Shown: positions 17,101 to 24,778 of the stretch, piece after piece
How the letters are laid out: the number at the start of each line of letters is the position of its first letter
How positions within the stretch are numbered: position 1 is the stretch's first letter
Source: Achromobacter sp. RTa
Lineage (GTDB): Bacteria > Pseudomonadota > Gammaproteobacteria > Burkholderiales > Burkholderiaceae_B
Length of the DNA: 64,000 nucleotides
NCBI RefSeq assembly: GCF_000757485.1
Contig: NZ_JPYO01000029.1
Coordinates: 62,001-126,000 of the forward strand
Direction of reading: 5' to 3'
Notes under the pieces: model-generated
Seen by the model: only the letters and a program-made list of their open reading frames with translations
Told to the model about the DNA's origin: nothing
The model's database searches: none
Position numbers and translations under genes: made by a program

Positions 17101-19727
17101 GTCGTTCCCTGGTCATCAACGACTTGACCAAGGTTCCCCAGCCGCTCATCCAGGCCCTCCATTTCGCTGATGAGCTGCTGTCCCGCCTCGTGGGCCATCA
17201 CCTCGTTCTTGATGGCTTCCAGGTAATCGCCGGCGTTCGTGTTCGTGATGCCGTGGACACCCGTAACATTTTCAGCCGGGTAGAAAGGACCTTTCTCACC
17301 CAGAGAATCCACCAAGCGTATCCAGAACCAGTACTCGGTGCCCGCCGGCAGGCCCGGCAGCTTGAAGGTATCGCCCGGGTAGGCAATTTCGGACAGAAGC
17401 GCGGCATCCTGAAAGCCTTGATTCGGCGAAAACCACAGCTCAGCGCGCCGTACAGGGCTGATCGAGTCACGATAGCCCCATCGCGCAGTGATGCCATACA
17501 GCTCGTTGTCCGAGGCCGTCAGGAATGCCACCGTAGGCGGCGGCTCCAGGCTGCCCTCGAGGTCTTCGAACTCCGAAACCGCCCATTCCGACACAACGCC
17601 CGTTGCGCTTTCCGCCTGCACGCGGGCCTGATAGCGTCCCGCGCGAATGCCCTCCACGTCGACGGAGGTCAACGTCGTGCCCGGAAGCGCAATCCAGTTG
17701 CCGCCCTCCCGGCGCCACTGCACGTTGTATCCCTTGGCGTCCGGCGCTCCCTCCCATTCAGCACGGAGCGCATGGATGGCAAGGTTCTGGTCCACCAACG
17801 TGAACGAAGAAATTCGAACATTACGCGGTGGCTTCATCACCCGCGAGGGAATGACGGTGATGGGCAGAGGATCCAGCTTTGTCTTGCTGTCAATAAAGGA
17901 ATGCTTGCCCGGATTGTCTTCCACCGCCGTGATCTCTGCGGTAATCCGATCCTTCGTGACAGTATTCGTGACTTTGAACAACTGCGGCTTCAGATCGTCT
18001 GCAGACACGCTCCAGCCGGCATCAACCTGCGGCGCTTCGCTGAATGCCGACGCCACTGTGATCTTGGTCACATCCGTCAACGCCTCCACCCCGGACACTC
18101 TGCGCTCCTCGCAAAGCCCCGATGGGAGGTTGACCGTAATAAAGTCGCCAGTCTTTACACGTGCCAGCCGGTCAAGCATCAAGGTGGTTGTGCTAACCAC
18201 CTCTCGTACACGGCCACCAATGTTGGCGCCCGCCAGTACGTTATCGGCGATGGCGATGATGGAGCCAGGACGCACCGTGGCGTACTCCATCCCAGTGGAA
18301 AAACGCACACCGCGTGTTTGCGCACGCGAGGTCATCAGCATCCATCGACCCATACGCTGAGCTTGACCCCGCGATGGACACATAAATGCTGACACATCAA
18401 CTGCCCGCACCCCGTAGCGTGCAATGCCCTCAAGGTCGTCCACAGGCTCTACCTTGGCGCGGCCGAAGTCATCCATGTTTGAGTACGACACGCGAGCAGC
18501 CGTGTAGCGAGTGCGTCGCCGCGTACCGTTATAGACAAACCCTTCCTTCGTGACATTCGCCTGGGTATAGGTGTGAACCGGGGTCCCGGGCATATCCGCA
18601 ATGGTCGAAATCGTGCCGGCGTACACGTAGCTCATGCCATGGAATGCCGCAGCCACGTCCTGGAGCACCCGATATGCATCCTGCCTCTTAGCGATCTGAC
18701 CGACCACCCGAAAACGCGGTTCCATTCCCCCTTGGCCGTCCGGTACCATCTCGTCGCAATATTGTGCGATGCGATAGAGGCCCCAGGGATCGACCATGCC
18801 GATATTGACACGGCTCCCAAGCCCAAAAATATCGTTCGTGATTAGATCCAGCAGCACCCAGGCCGGATTCGCGCACACCGATAGCTTCCAGGATCCATCC
18901 CACTGGCCAACGTAAGTACGCGTAAGGGCGTCGTAATTGCTGGGCACGCGAATCTCGCGCCCTCTCCAGCGCACAGCCCGGTTTGGGACCTGCGTAAATA
19001 GCGTCGCGGGAATCTTGTACCCGACCATTGCGATCATCGGGTATCGCAGCTTCTGGTCGACCACCTCCGTGTACGACTCGATATAAAGATCGTTCGACAG
19101 CGCCTGGCTGTTAGAGTCCGCGGTGAGGCGGCGAACGCGGATCGACCATTGTGTGGCACGAGGTGGCAAGTCGATTCGGCGGGGGCGTGCGTAACGCTGC
19201 GTGGTCTTCCCGTCCATCGCCTCCCGCAGCACTTCCTGGAACGCGCCCCCATCCACCGCAAGGTCAATGGCATAGTCCACGCGAGCACCGCCAAGATCGC
19301 CGTTCTTGGTGTTCTGTGACATCAAGCGGTCGGTCATCAGTGTGACGCGCACCGCGTCCAGATCGCGGTTCGTTATCTGCTGCGTCCAAGCCTGAGCCTG
19401 CTTTACCCGCACACCCACAGGCACGGTGTTCTCCGCGCCTGGGAAACCAGGAATAGGATCCTGGTTCTGCGTGCCAAGCGTGAAGTGGACCTCGACGCCT
19501 GGAAAGTTCTCCGAGCCGTCCTCGTTACGGATTGGCGTTCCGTTCAGGAACGTGTCCCGTAGGATGTCTCCGGTATATGGCCCTCCCGATGGCCCCACCG
19601 TGATCAGATCAAGAATGCGGGCGTACTGGGTGTTGTGAAGGCTGTCCGGTGCCTCTTTAGCCACGCGGCCACCACCACCACCTTTGCCCCCACCGTACCC
19701 GATCAAGTCGCGCACCGTGCTATCCAT
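14154..19727 (-). CDS. J: Tail tip / host-specificity protein J, 1857 aa
   Basis: This lambda gpJ-family protein forms the tail tip and determines host range. Order: N-terminal tip attachment and central domains (start MDSTVRDLIGYGGGKGGGGG; RVKQAQAWTQQITNRDLDAV), fibronectin III-like segments at about residues 630-830, then a very long coiled coil (about 900-1450) of repeated LETTTxxxAxRxxTLE units. Next comes a carbohydrate-binding-like beta domain. A DUF1983-like region ends in hexad repeats AKIGDAQITGAKIADATIDG before a short C-terminal tip (NLSWIGGWVGSAGASITLSM). The start at 19727 follows the gpI stop directly. The repeats make this gene prone to length change. Confidence 0.95.
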   Translation of the reverse strand: MDSTVRDLIGYGGGKGGGGGRVAKEAPDSLHNTQYARILDLITVGPSGGPYTGDILRDTFLNGTPIRNEDGSENFPGVEVHFTLGTQNQDPIPGFPGAENTVPVGVRVKQAQAWTQQITNRDLDAVRVTLMTDRLMSQNTKNGDLGGARVDYAIDLAVDGGAFQEVLREAMDGKTTQRYARPRRIDLPPRATQWSIRVRRLTADSNSQALSNDLYIESYTEVVDQKLRYPMIAMVGYKIPATLFTQVPNRAVRWRGREIRVPSNYDALTRTYVGQWDGSWKLSVCANPAWVLLDLITNDIFGLGSRVNIGMVDPWGLYRIAQYCDEMVPDGQGGMEPRFRVVGQIAKRQDAYRVLQDVAAAFHGMSYVYAGTISTIADMPGTPVHTYTQANVTKEGFVYNGTRRRTRYTAARVSYSNMDDFGRAKVEPVDDLEGIARYGVRAVDVSAFMCPSRGQAQRMGRWMLMTSRAQTRGVRFSTGMEYATVRPGSIIAIADNVLAGANIGGRVREVVSTTTLMLDRLARVKTGDFITVNLPSGLCEERRVSGVEALTDVTKITVASAFSEAPQVDAGWSVSADDLKPQLFKVTNTVTKDRITAEITAVEDNPGKHSFIDSKTKLDPLPITVIPSRVMKPPRNVRISSFTLVDQNLAIHALRAEWEGAPDAKGYNVQWRREGGNWIALPGTTLTSVDVEGIRAGRYQARVQAESATGVVSEWAVSEFEDLEGSLEPPPTVAFLTASDNELYGITARWGYRDSISPVRRAELWFSPNQGFQDAALLSEIAYPGDTFKLPGLPAGTEYWFWIRLVDSLGEKGPFYPAENVTGVHGITNTNAGDYLEAIKNEVMAHEAGQQLISEMEGLDERLGNLGQVVDDQGTTLTQHTQELIAQGEDLRSEAQARIAGDQAQAAALAQQAGDLSEAIGQVSQDLQTEIQNRVQAVDTTNQSLQAQIDVLQSQVADIEGIQPWDAEKAYVKDDIVSWNGGLYRAKGPSTDVPPSSAASWEKIGDYSSLAEAVGQNTSEISGMKIVQAGQATRLDTLETSDGQQGSKIQTLEQTTATQAQRLDTLETTQGEHGSKIQTLETTTTEVAARTSTLETTTAETASKVTTLEQTTDGLAQRTSTLETVQGQQATKITNLEETTTDYALRISELRATATDQDASISSMEKVTASNVQSIRRVQVRQDGMASSIEQIETVSAGMAQQLTTLETTQGEQASKITGVEQTQADQAQRLTTLETSDDEQGGKIQVLETTTADLAQRTSTLETTTVDNSNRVASLETATTDMALRMAEVRAMTADTDASVYEAMQATKNNAQMSIRLSARADQNAADIVVERETRLTEKAATATALQNLDTKFEQNEAAIRDEALTRTTADSALASRIDVMEAKTADGFDSERSWSFDSGLDGWTAFNPANAAISWLDQSPYFIRATKLTDAIGRVDRIMAVAERYDPRQFPIVRVRVRFPSTYAANLFTLYVGMDSTGTGTNVIQRPVDGSSTAWQVVDFDLSSLAGFATTATVQRLILGDTRSGAYEIDYVAVGRYGVPISRGVYSQDINVLSTATQANTQAVQRLDAEMGDVTASVQTTNEAVAQLDGRVAANWGVKTQVVDGERVVTGAVSLGADGESSVFAVAVDKFVVFNSTGTTPAAKRVLPFAIVGNQVFMQSALIQDGTITSAKIGDAQITGAKIADATIDGAKIAYASIHAAHIIDAQINTAKIGIAQIDTLRIAAGAVVAGTASSWLMQIGASSGSGLSEFSHWSPSGVGGAVIFFCTVNCTESGVNTGNKRVQITTSTDGLIYDKVMLGNADTQAQMKDFYSPNLSWIGGWVGSAGASITLSMPRPSSGYIYGIVRLAAFTFQR

Positions 19728-19729
19728 TC

Positions 19730-20371
19730 CTATACCTTGTCCTCTGCCATGATGGCTTGCGATGCCACGGTGCTCCCACACCAGGCATATCCGTCCGGAT
19801 CGCTGTAAACAATCGGAATTGGGTTCCCCTGAGCCTGTGTATTGACGGGGCCATTGAAGTTGTAAGACGCGCCGTTCTCGGGGCTATCCTTTGCGGAGAG
19901 GCCTCTGGCTTGCGGAGACAACATCTGAATCGCTCCGCCAGCAACCGAGACAAATCCGGCTTGCATCATCGGTGTGCCGAGCCATGACAGCGAACCCATC
20001 GAAAAATAGTTGATGGCTGCACCGGCGACGATGAGCACAGCGCCCAAAATCACCTGAAACAGACCGCCCCGCTTGTGCCCTTTGATTACTGGGGCGATGC
20101 GAATGTCCGCATCGGCGGGAAGATCATCTTTCAGCTCAGCTTCACCGATGCGCCGCGTCCCGTGCAGACAAGCGAATTCCTGTCGCAGTGCCGCAGCCCT
20201 TGCCATGTATTGCTCAAATCCCGGCACCATCGCCGACAACGCCCTTACGGCCTCCCCTACACTCGATACAGCTAGGCGATGCAACCGACCAAAGCGCGCG
20301 CCTAATGGGCCGTACAGGCGAACGTTGACCACCGGGCGATCAAAACTGAAGCCCGTTTTATGAATCTGCAT
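19730..20371 (-). CDS. I: Tail assembly protein I, 213 aa
   Basis: ATG 20371 (MQIHKTGFSFDRPVVNVRLY) overlaps nothing and lies 6 bases after the K stop. The ubiquitin-like N-terminal part (NVRLYGPLGARFGRLHRLAV), the central Gly/Ala-rich hydrophobic segment (FQVILGAVLIVAGAAINYFS) and the C-terminal QAQGNPIPIVYSD are typical of the lambda TAP-I family. It is needed for tail tip assembly. Order K-I-J matches lambda. Confidence 0.92.
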   Translation of the reverse strand: MQIHKTGFSFDRPVVNVRLYGPLGARFGRLHRLAVSSVGEAVRALSAMVPGFEQYMARAAALRQEFACLHGTRRIGEAELKDDLPADADIRIAPVIKGHKRGGLFQVILGAVLIVAGAAINYFSMGSLSWLGTPMMQAGFVSVAGGAIQMLSPQARGLSAKDSPENGASYNFNGPVNTQAQGNPIPIVYSDPDGYAWCGSTVASQAIMAEDKV

Positions 20372-20376
20372 CGCAT

Positions 20377-21162
20377 TTACTCCTGGCTGCTGTGGCGCGC
20401 GGCGAACAGCGTGCACTGCTCCCACATTCCGCCGTAAACAGTGACCTCCGAATGGTGGCCGTAGAAGTGATGAAGTACGCCCGGCTTGGGAATGAACGCG
20501 CCGCCCGCATGCGGCTCGCTCAACCCTTCGTCGCCGAGGTAGATGCCGCCGTGGTTCCCGACTGGGCTGCGCACCTGCATGACGATCATGTCGCCGGCCT
20601 TCAGTGGCTCCCCTTTGGCGACTTTCCGAAAGCCCGCTCGGGCCAGATTCTGCTCGTAGAGATCACCGCCGTGATGCCACCAATCGTCCGCGCGGTCGAA
20701 GTCCATCAACGTGACACCGCGAACACGTTGAAACCAGTCACGGATCAGGGTGTAGCAATCGAGAACGCCGTGGGCGAATGGGCGACCAATGAGCGGCGCC
20801 TCGTAGCCATCCGGCACAAACCCCACCGGAGCAAGGGCACGGGGCCCGATTCCTGGGGCGTCGCAGTGCACGGGGACGACATACCAAGGAAGCTCTGACC
20901 AGTTGCAAGCGACACGATCAGCGATTGTTGGCCCGTTAGGGCCGTTCGGGTGAGAATGCACGACGGCAAGAATCTCTCCCTCTTCTTCCGCTGCGATGTA
21001 TGCTTCGCCGCTGATCCGACAAGACTTCTCGGGCGTGGCCGACTCATTAACGACAGGACGGTACACCTCGCCGGCCATCGTCCGCATAACGAAGCCACAG
21101 CTCTCGCGCGGAAACTCGGCCACGGCATGCGCCTGCATGGCCTGAATAGTTGATTTCAACAT
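20377..21162 (-). CDS. K: Tail assembly protein K: JAMM plus NlpC/P60 domains, 261 aa
   Basis: The N-terminal JAB/MPN metalloprotease-like domain has the JAMM signature VVHSHPNGPN (H69, H71) with D82. The NlpC/P60 domain follows with catalytic C136 (GVLDCYTLIRDW) and H204 (GNHGGIYLG). This two-domain layout is that of lambda gpK, a tail tip protein with peptidoglycan-directed peptidase activity. GGAG precedes the ATG. Confidence 0.93.
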   Translation of the reverse strand: MLKSTIQAMQAHAVAEFPRESCGFVMRTMAGEVYRPVVNESATPEKSCRISGEAYIAAEEEGEILAVVHSHPNGPNGPTIADRVACNWSELPWYVVPVHCDAPGIGPRALAPVGFVPDGYEAPLIGRPFAHGVLDCYTLIRDWFQRVRGVTLMDFDRADDWWHHGGDLYEQNLARAGFRKVAKGEPLKAGDMIVMQVRSPVGNHGGIYLGDEGLSEPHAGGAFIPKPGVLHHFYGHHSEVTVYGGMWEQCTLFAARHSSQE

Positions 21163-21165
21163 TGT

Positions 21166-21906
21166 CTAGCTCCGCACTCGATCAGCGGCGGGAAATGCGA
21201 GGAAGTTCATCACCGCATCAGGGAACCCCTGACGGCGCGCCTTGCAAGATGAAAAAAGGCCAGGGCATTTATCCCTGGCCGGGTCCGTAGTTGGGTTGTC
21301 GTCCTCGTCGAACATAGCCGCACCCGCGTAAGCGCAGTACGGCCCGCGATAGCCGCCCTTCCGGGTCCAGGCGCAGACACTCGTCTGGACTACCAGGTCC
21401 GGCACCTGAATGTCCTCGGCGTCCATCACACTGGAGAGCTCGAATACGACCATCTGGGGAGTCTCGGATTGCTTCCATTCGATCTCCCACACCTCAGGCG
21501 GCAAATATTCCGTAGGATCCGCGGACGGGTTCCCTTCAGGGAAGTTCTCCGCATCCAAAAACTGAGCCAGGGTGCGGATCATCGCCACCTTGGCGCCGAC
21601 CAAGTCCTGATATTGAATGCACAGGCCTGATATGAGACCGGGCAATGGATTGCCTTCGTGATCCTCACCAATGTTGCCGACCGAAAGCGTCGGACTGGGC
21701 GGCGGCCCCTCACCAACTGTTTCAAGCCCATCCAGGACAATCGGCCATGGGTTGTATTCCTCACCCTGCCAGTAAATCGGCCCGATCTTCAAATACCCAT
21801 GAAACCGCAAGAACTCCCCACCGAATTGGGTCAGGTCCAGCGTGTATAAATCCACCGGGCCATCCATATCCAGCTTCTGGATCTCGGCATATATGCGCTT
21901 TGCCAC
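21166..21906 (-). CDS. L: Minor tail protein L, 246 aa
   Basis: GTG start with GAGGAG 7 bases upstream. VDLYTLDLTQFGGEFLRFHG at the N-terminus and the Cys pattern CAWTRKGGYRGPYCAY ... DKCPGLFSSCKARRQGFPDA match gpL, an iron-sulfur-containing tail tip protein in lambda. It lies immediately upstream of K. Confidence 0.92.
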   Translation of the reverse strand: MAKRIYAEIQKLDMDGPVDLYTLDLTQFGGEFLRFHGYLKIGPIYWQGEEYNPWPIVLDGLETVGEGPPPSPTLSVGNIGEDHEGNPLPGLISGLCIQYQDLVGAKVAMIRTLAQFLDAENFPEGNPSADPTEYLPPEVWEIEWKQSETPQMVVFELSSVMDAEDIQVPDLVVQTSVCAWTRKGGYRGPYCAYAGAAMFDEDDNPTTDPARDKCPGLFSSCKARRQGFPDAVMNFLAFPAADRVRS

Positions 21907-21999
21907 CCCAGTACTCCTCAGTTTGCCGTCATTGCCGGCTCAGGCTGCTGGCCCGTGCCTAATGGGCGGCAGTTCCTACCATCGCCCCTCGACGAAGGC

Positions 22000-22344
22000 T
22001 TATTGCCCCCAGAAGTGATCGACTTCCCACTCCGGCTGTTCGCGGACGATGCGGAAGTCCTGCCAGCGTGGATCCGACATATCAGCGTCAAGGATCACCA
22101 CGTACAGGTGCGGCGAGAATTGCAGCTCGTCCTGATAGCCCTCGCCTTCTACGAACAGCTGTCGGCCCGTCTTGCGGAATCCGCGCTGCTCAGGCAGCAC
22201 CATGATTTCGGGCGGCCACTCCATCCCGAAGCCGGGATTGATTTCGCGCAGCAGGCCGTTGGCCTGGCCGATGCGGACGACCTCGGTCATGTCTTCGCAC
22301 TGGATGAGGAGGAATCGGCCTTTCGGGTTTTGAAATTCGCTCAT
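22000..22344 (-). CDS. Small phage tail-region protein, 114 aa
   Basis: ATG 22344 overlaps the upstream stop as ATGA. It contains KGRFLLIQCEDMTEVVRIGQ and QLFVEGEGYQDELQFSPHLY. No family recognised. It lies between the tape measure side and L, so is probably a tail component. Confidence 0.7.
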   Translation of the reverse strand: MSEFQNPKGRFLLIQCEDMTEVVRIGQANGLLREINPGFGMEWPPEIMVLPEQRGFRKTGRQLFVEGEGYQDELQFSPHLYVVILDADMSDPRWQDFRIVREQPEWEVDHFWGQ

Positions 22345-23678
22345 ATTCCAACAAGCTCCTTCAGTTGATCGTCCGTCATGAAACGGCGATAGGCGCGGGC
22401 CTCGTAAATCCACCCGGTCAGAATGTAGGTGGTTGGGTTCATCATGGAGCCCAGCAGCACGCGAGGGGTAGTCATGCCTGCGGCCATCCCTGGGAAACTG
22501 CCCCAGGTGGCAATCGGATTCGGATTGGCCGAGGCCCCCAGGTGGGATTGCTTCAGAATGGGCGGGTCGTTCTGCCATGTGGAGGCATGAACGCTGCGCT
22601 GGTTCGTCGGGATATACCCGTTAACCGCGGGACTACCGGTGGACGTGGAGCTGGCCGTGTAGTAGGTCCGGCAGGCCTGCTGAGCCGCTTGACTGTTGAC
22701 GGTCACGGCCAGCGAGGCGTAAGGGTCGCCAGTAGAGCTGAAGCGATCCAGGCCGAAGATTCCGGTTGCGCTGCCATGGAAAAGAGTCTGAATTTGGTAG
22801 TCGGCCCACAATGTGACCGGCTGGCCAGCGGTGCCGCCAAGGAAGAAATCCTTCGGCATGCTGGCCATGACACCGCGCTCGTTGCCGCGCGTAACTGCCG
22901 CGCCTTTGGTGGGGATGTAGGAAGTGGGAAAGCCCAGGGCCTCCAGTTGCGGGCCGCCAAACAGGAAGCGCCCCGTCCGCGAGCCGCCCGGCCACAACAT
23001 CGGCGGGGAGGTGCTCGTGGAAGTGGCGCACAACGCCGTCACATACAGGCGCATCCAGCCATCGGGATATTTCTCCACGCCGATGACCGTATCCGATTTG
23101 TTCGTGGACTCGCCTACCACCGCGCCAGTGGCCGCGACGAAAACCGCGCCCTGGTATCCGTCGAATGCGTTCTGATGCAAGCGCAGACGGACATCCACGC
23201 CGATGGGATCCAGGTTCTTGAAAAACATGGACGCCGTGTAGCGCTTCCCCGCCTCGTACGCCTGCGCGTTCGCGCTGGAGCCGAACAGGATGTAGCAGGA
23301 AGGCTGGGCCTGGTAATCCATCATGCAGGCCATTTCACCCGCTAGGATGAATGGCGCGGCCTCCCAGGTGGTAGCGGTCAGGCCGTTGGAGTGCCCCGTC
23401 CAAAAACCCTGCGCATACTGCGAGCGCGGCAGCAAGTTGACCGACCCCACGTCGCGGCGAAGACCCCATCTCATGCGGTCGTGGTCGTAACCGATCCGGG
23501 GCTGACCAGGATGAGCGATGTACATGCGCTCCTGATCGCAGTACGTACGCGGGCCCACGCTGTCGGCGTCGGGGCCGATCAGTTCAGCCGGCTGGTTGCC
23601 ATTGGAGAAGTCCAGCACGTAGTCCGCGCGAATGGCCGGAGCCAGGTTGCTCACCGCCCCGAAAGCTGAGGCAATCAT
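22341..23678 (-). CDS. Fibre/spike-like structural protein, 445 aa
   Basis: ATG 23678 overlaps the upstream stop as ATGA. The middle region (NLLPRSQYAQGFWTGHSNGL, YTASMFFKNLDPIGVDVRLR, YPDGWMRLYVTALC) resembles the carbohydrate-binding-like head/tail spike fibre domain. The C-terminal part (TNQRSVHASTWQND, YILTGWIYEARAYRRFMTDD) resembles a concanavalin/LamG-type fold. Such an extra fibre gene is not part of the lambda tail set and may mediate receptor binding; inferred. Confidence 0.7.
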   Translation of the reverse strand: MIASAFGAVSNLAPAIRADYVLDFSNGNQPAELIGPDADSVGPRTYCDQERMYIAHPGQPRIGYDHDRMRWGLRRDVGSVNLLPRSQYAQGFWTGHSNGLTATTWEAAPFILAGEMACMMDYQAQPSCYILFGSSANAQAYEAGKRYTASMFFKNLDPIGVDVRLRLHQNAFDGYQGAVFVAATGAVVGESTNKSDTVIGVEKYPDGWMRLYVTALCATSTSTSPPMLWPGGSRTGRFLFGGPQLEALGFPTSYIPTKGAAVTRGNERGVMASMPKDFFLGGTAGQPVTLWADYQIQTLFHGSATGIFGLDRFSSTGDPYASLAVTVNSQAAQQACRTYYTASSTSTGSPAVNGYIPTNQRSVHASTWQNDPPILKQSHLGASANPNPIATWGSFPGMAAGMTTPRVLLGSMMNPTTYILTGWIYEARAYRRFMTDDQLKELVGI

Positions 23679-24331
23679 GGCTTTTGCACCCCATAGGAAA
23701 AGAACGTGCCCACGGTTTCGGACTGCCCATACAGCGCGCTGCTGAGGTCGAAGTCCACATCGGGGAACGGAGAGATTCGGACGCTGCCGTATGGCGGCAC
23801 CAGCACGGGGCCGGCGAAATCCTTGTAGACCAGGGAGCTGTCCGCAAGCTGGTAGCGAACGGCCAGTTTCACTAGGCTGGACGCGGCGCTGGCGTTGCTG
23901 AACATGCACGACACGCCGCGCCACCGCGGGCTCCCGGTAGACGGCCCGAATATGGCCGTCCGAATTCCGGGGCGCACGGTCGCAACACGCAGTGTTGTTG
24001 TTGCAGTGTTCGGCGTGGAGAACTCCACCCCGGTCGCCACCCAGTCCACCGGCTGACTGGAGCGAACCGCGAAGCGAAATGACGAACCCTGGGGTGGCCG
24101 CATCGCCGGGATGCGTATGCGCGTGCTAAGGCCGCCGGGCAGGATACTGGGAGCCAGAATGGGGATCCACAAGGCTGCGTCGGCCGTATTGATCCAGCCC
24201 ACTTCAATAACCGCATCCGATCCCGCGTTTGCCGTGGCAAGGATGCTGGTCGGCATCTGACCGGCGCTGGCAATGACCAGCGCGACAGATCCGCCGGTGG
24301 TGGCACCCATGATGCTGTAGTCCGTGATCAC
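23675..24331 (-). CDS. Hypothetical tail-region protein, 218 aa, GTG start
   Basis: GTG 24331 (ITDYSIMGATTGGSVALVIA) has AGGAGGT 6 bases upstream, much better than an upstream in-frame ATG. The protein is beta-rich, with repeated Ser/Thr/Ala strands and no recognised motif. It is coupled to the fibre-like gene by ATGA, so is probably its partner or baseplate-type adaptor. Confidence 0.7.
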   Translation of the reverse strand: MITDYSIMGATTGGSVALVIASAGQMPTSILATANAGSDAVIEVGWINTADAALWIPILAPSILPGGLSTRIRIPAMRPPQGSSFRFAVRSSQPVDWVATGVEFSTPNTATTTLRVATVRPGIRTAIFGPSTGSPRWRGVSCMFSNASAASSLVKLAVRYQLADSSLVYKDFAGPVLVPPYGSVRISPFPDVDFDLSSALYGQSETVGTFFSYGVQKP

Positions 24332-24443
24332 GGCGTTACCTCCTTGGGCGCGGGCCACGAGCAAATGCAAATACTGGCCATATTTCCCTCAAAATCGCTT
24401 TTGTATTTCAGTTGACTGGGCGCCGCTGGTGCCCTCTGCTCGC

Positions 24444-24776
24444 TCACGCCGGATGCATCACGAAGACCACCGAAAGCGTGTACCAGCCGCCTCCCAGCGG
24501 CACCGCTTCATACCCTCCGCGCACCCGGAACGGCCTCTGGCTTCCCAGAGGCGGCGACCACAGAAACCGTTTCCAATCTCCATGGCGGTCCAAGAAGTCC
24601 TTTATCGGTTTGATTTCCGATTCCTTTCCGAAGAACTCCAGCGGCCAGGTCTCTCTCCTAGGATTAAGTCCATCCGGCGCGAATTGCCCGTATCCATCGC
24701 CAAACTGGGCACTCAGCGTGTTGAATTCGACTTTTCCTCTAGCCTTGGTCCTCGGGAGCCACGTAAACACTTCCAT
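24444..24776 (-). CDS. M: Minor tail protein M, 110 aa
   Basis: MEVFTWLPRTKARGKVEFNT, FGDGYGQFAPDGLN and IKDFLDRHGDWKRFLWSPPL are typical of the gpM family that links the tape measure to the tail tip. It follows the tape measure gene directly, as in lambda. Confidence 0.92.
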   Translation of the reverse strand: MEVFTWLPRTKARGKVEFNTLSAQFGDGYGQFAPDGLNPRRETWPLEFFGKESEIKPIKDFLDRHGDWKRFLWSPPLGSQRPFRVRGGYEAVPLGGGWYTLSVVFVMHPA

Positions 24777-24778
24777 CG

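Noticed and set aside
16962-18392. 476-codon plus-strand frame, and others across tail genes
   Set aside because: Shadows of tail protein J and neighbouring minus-strand genes, with no start sites or domains.
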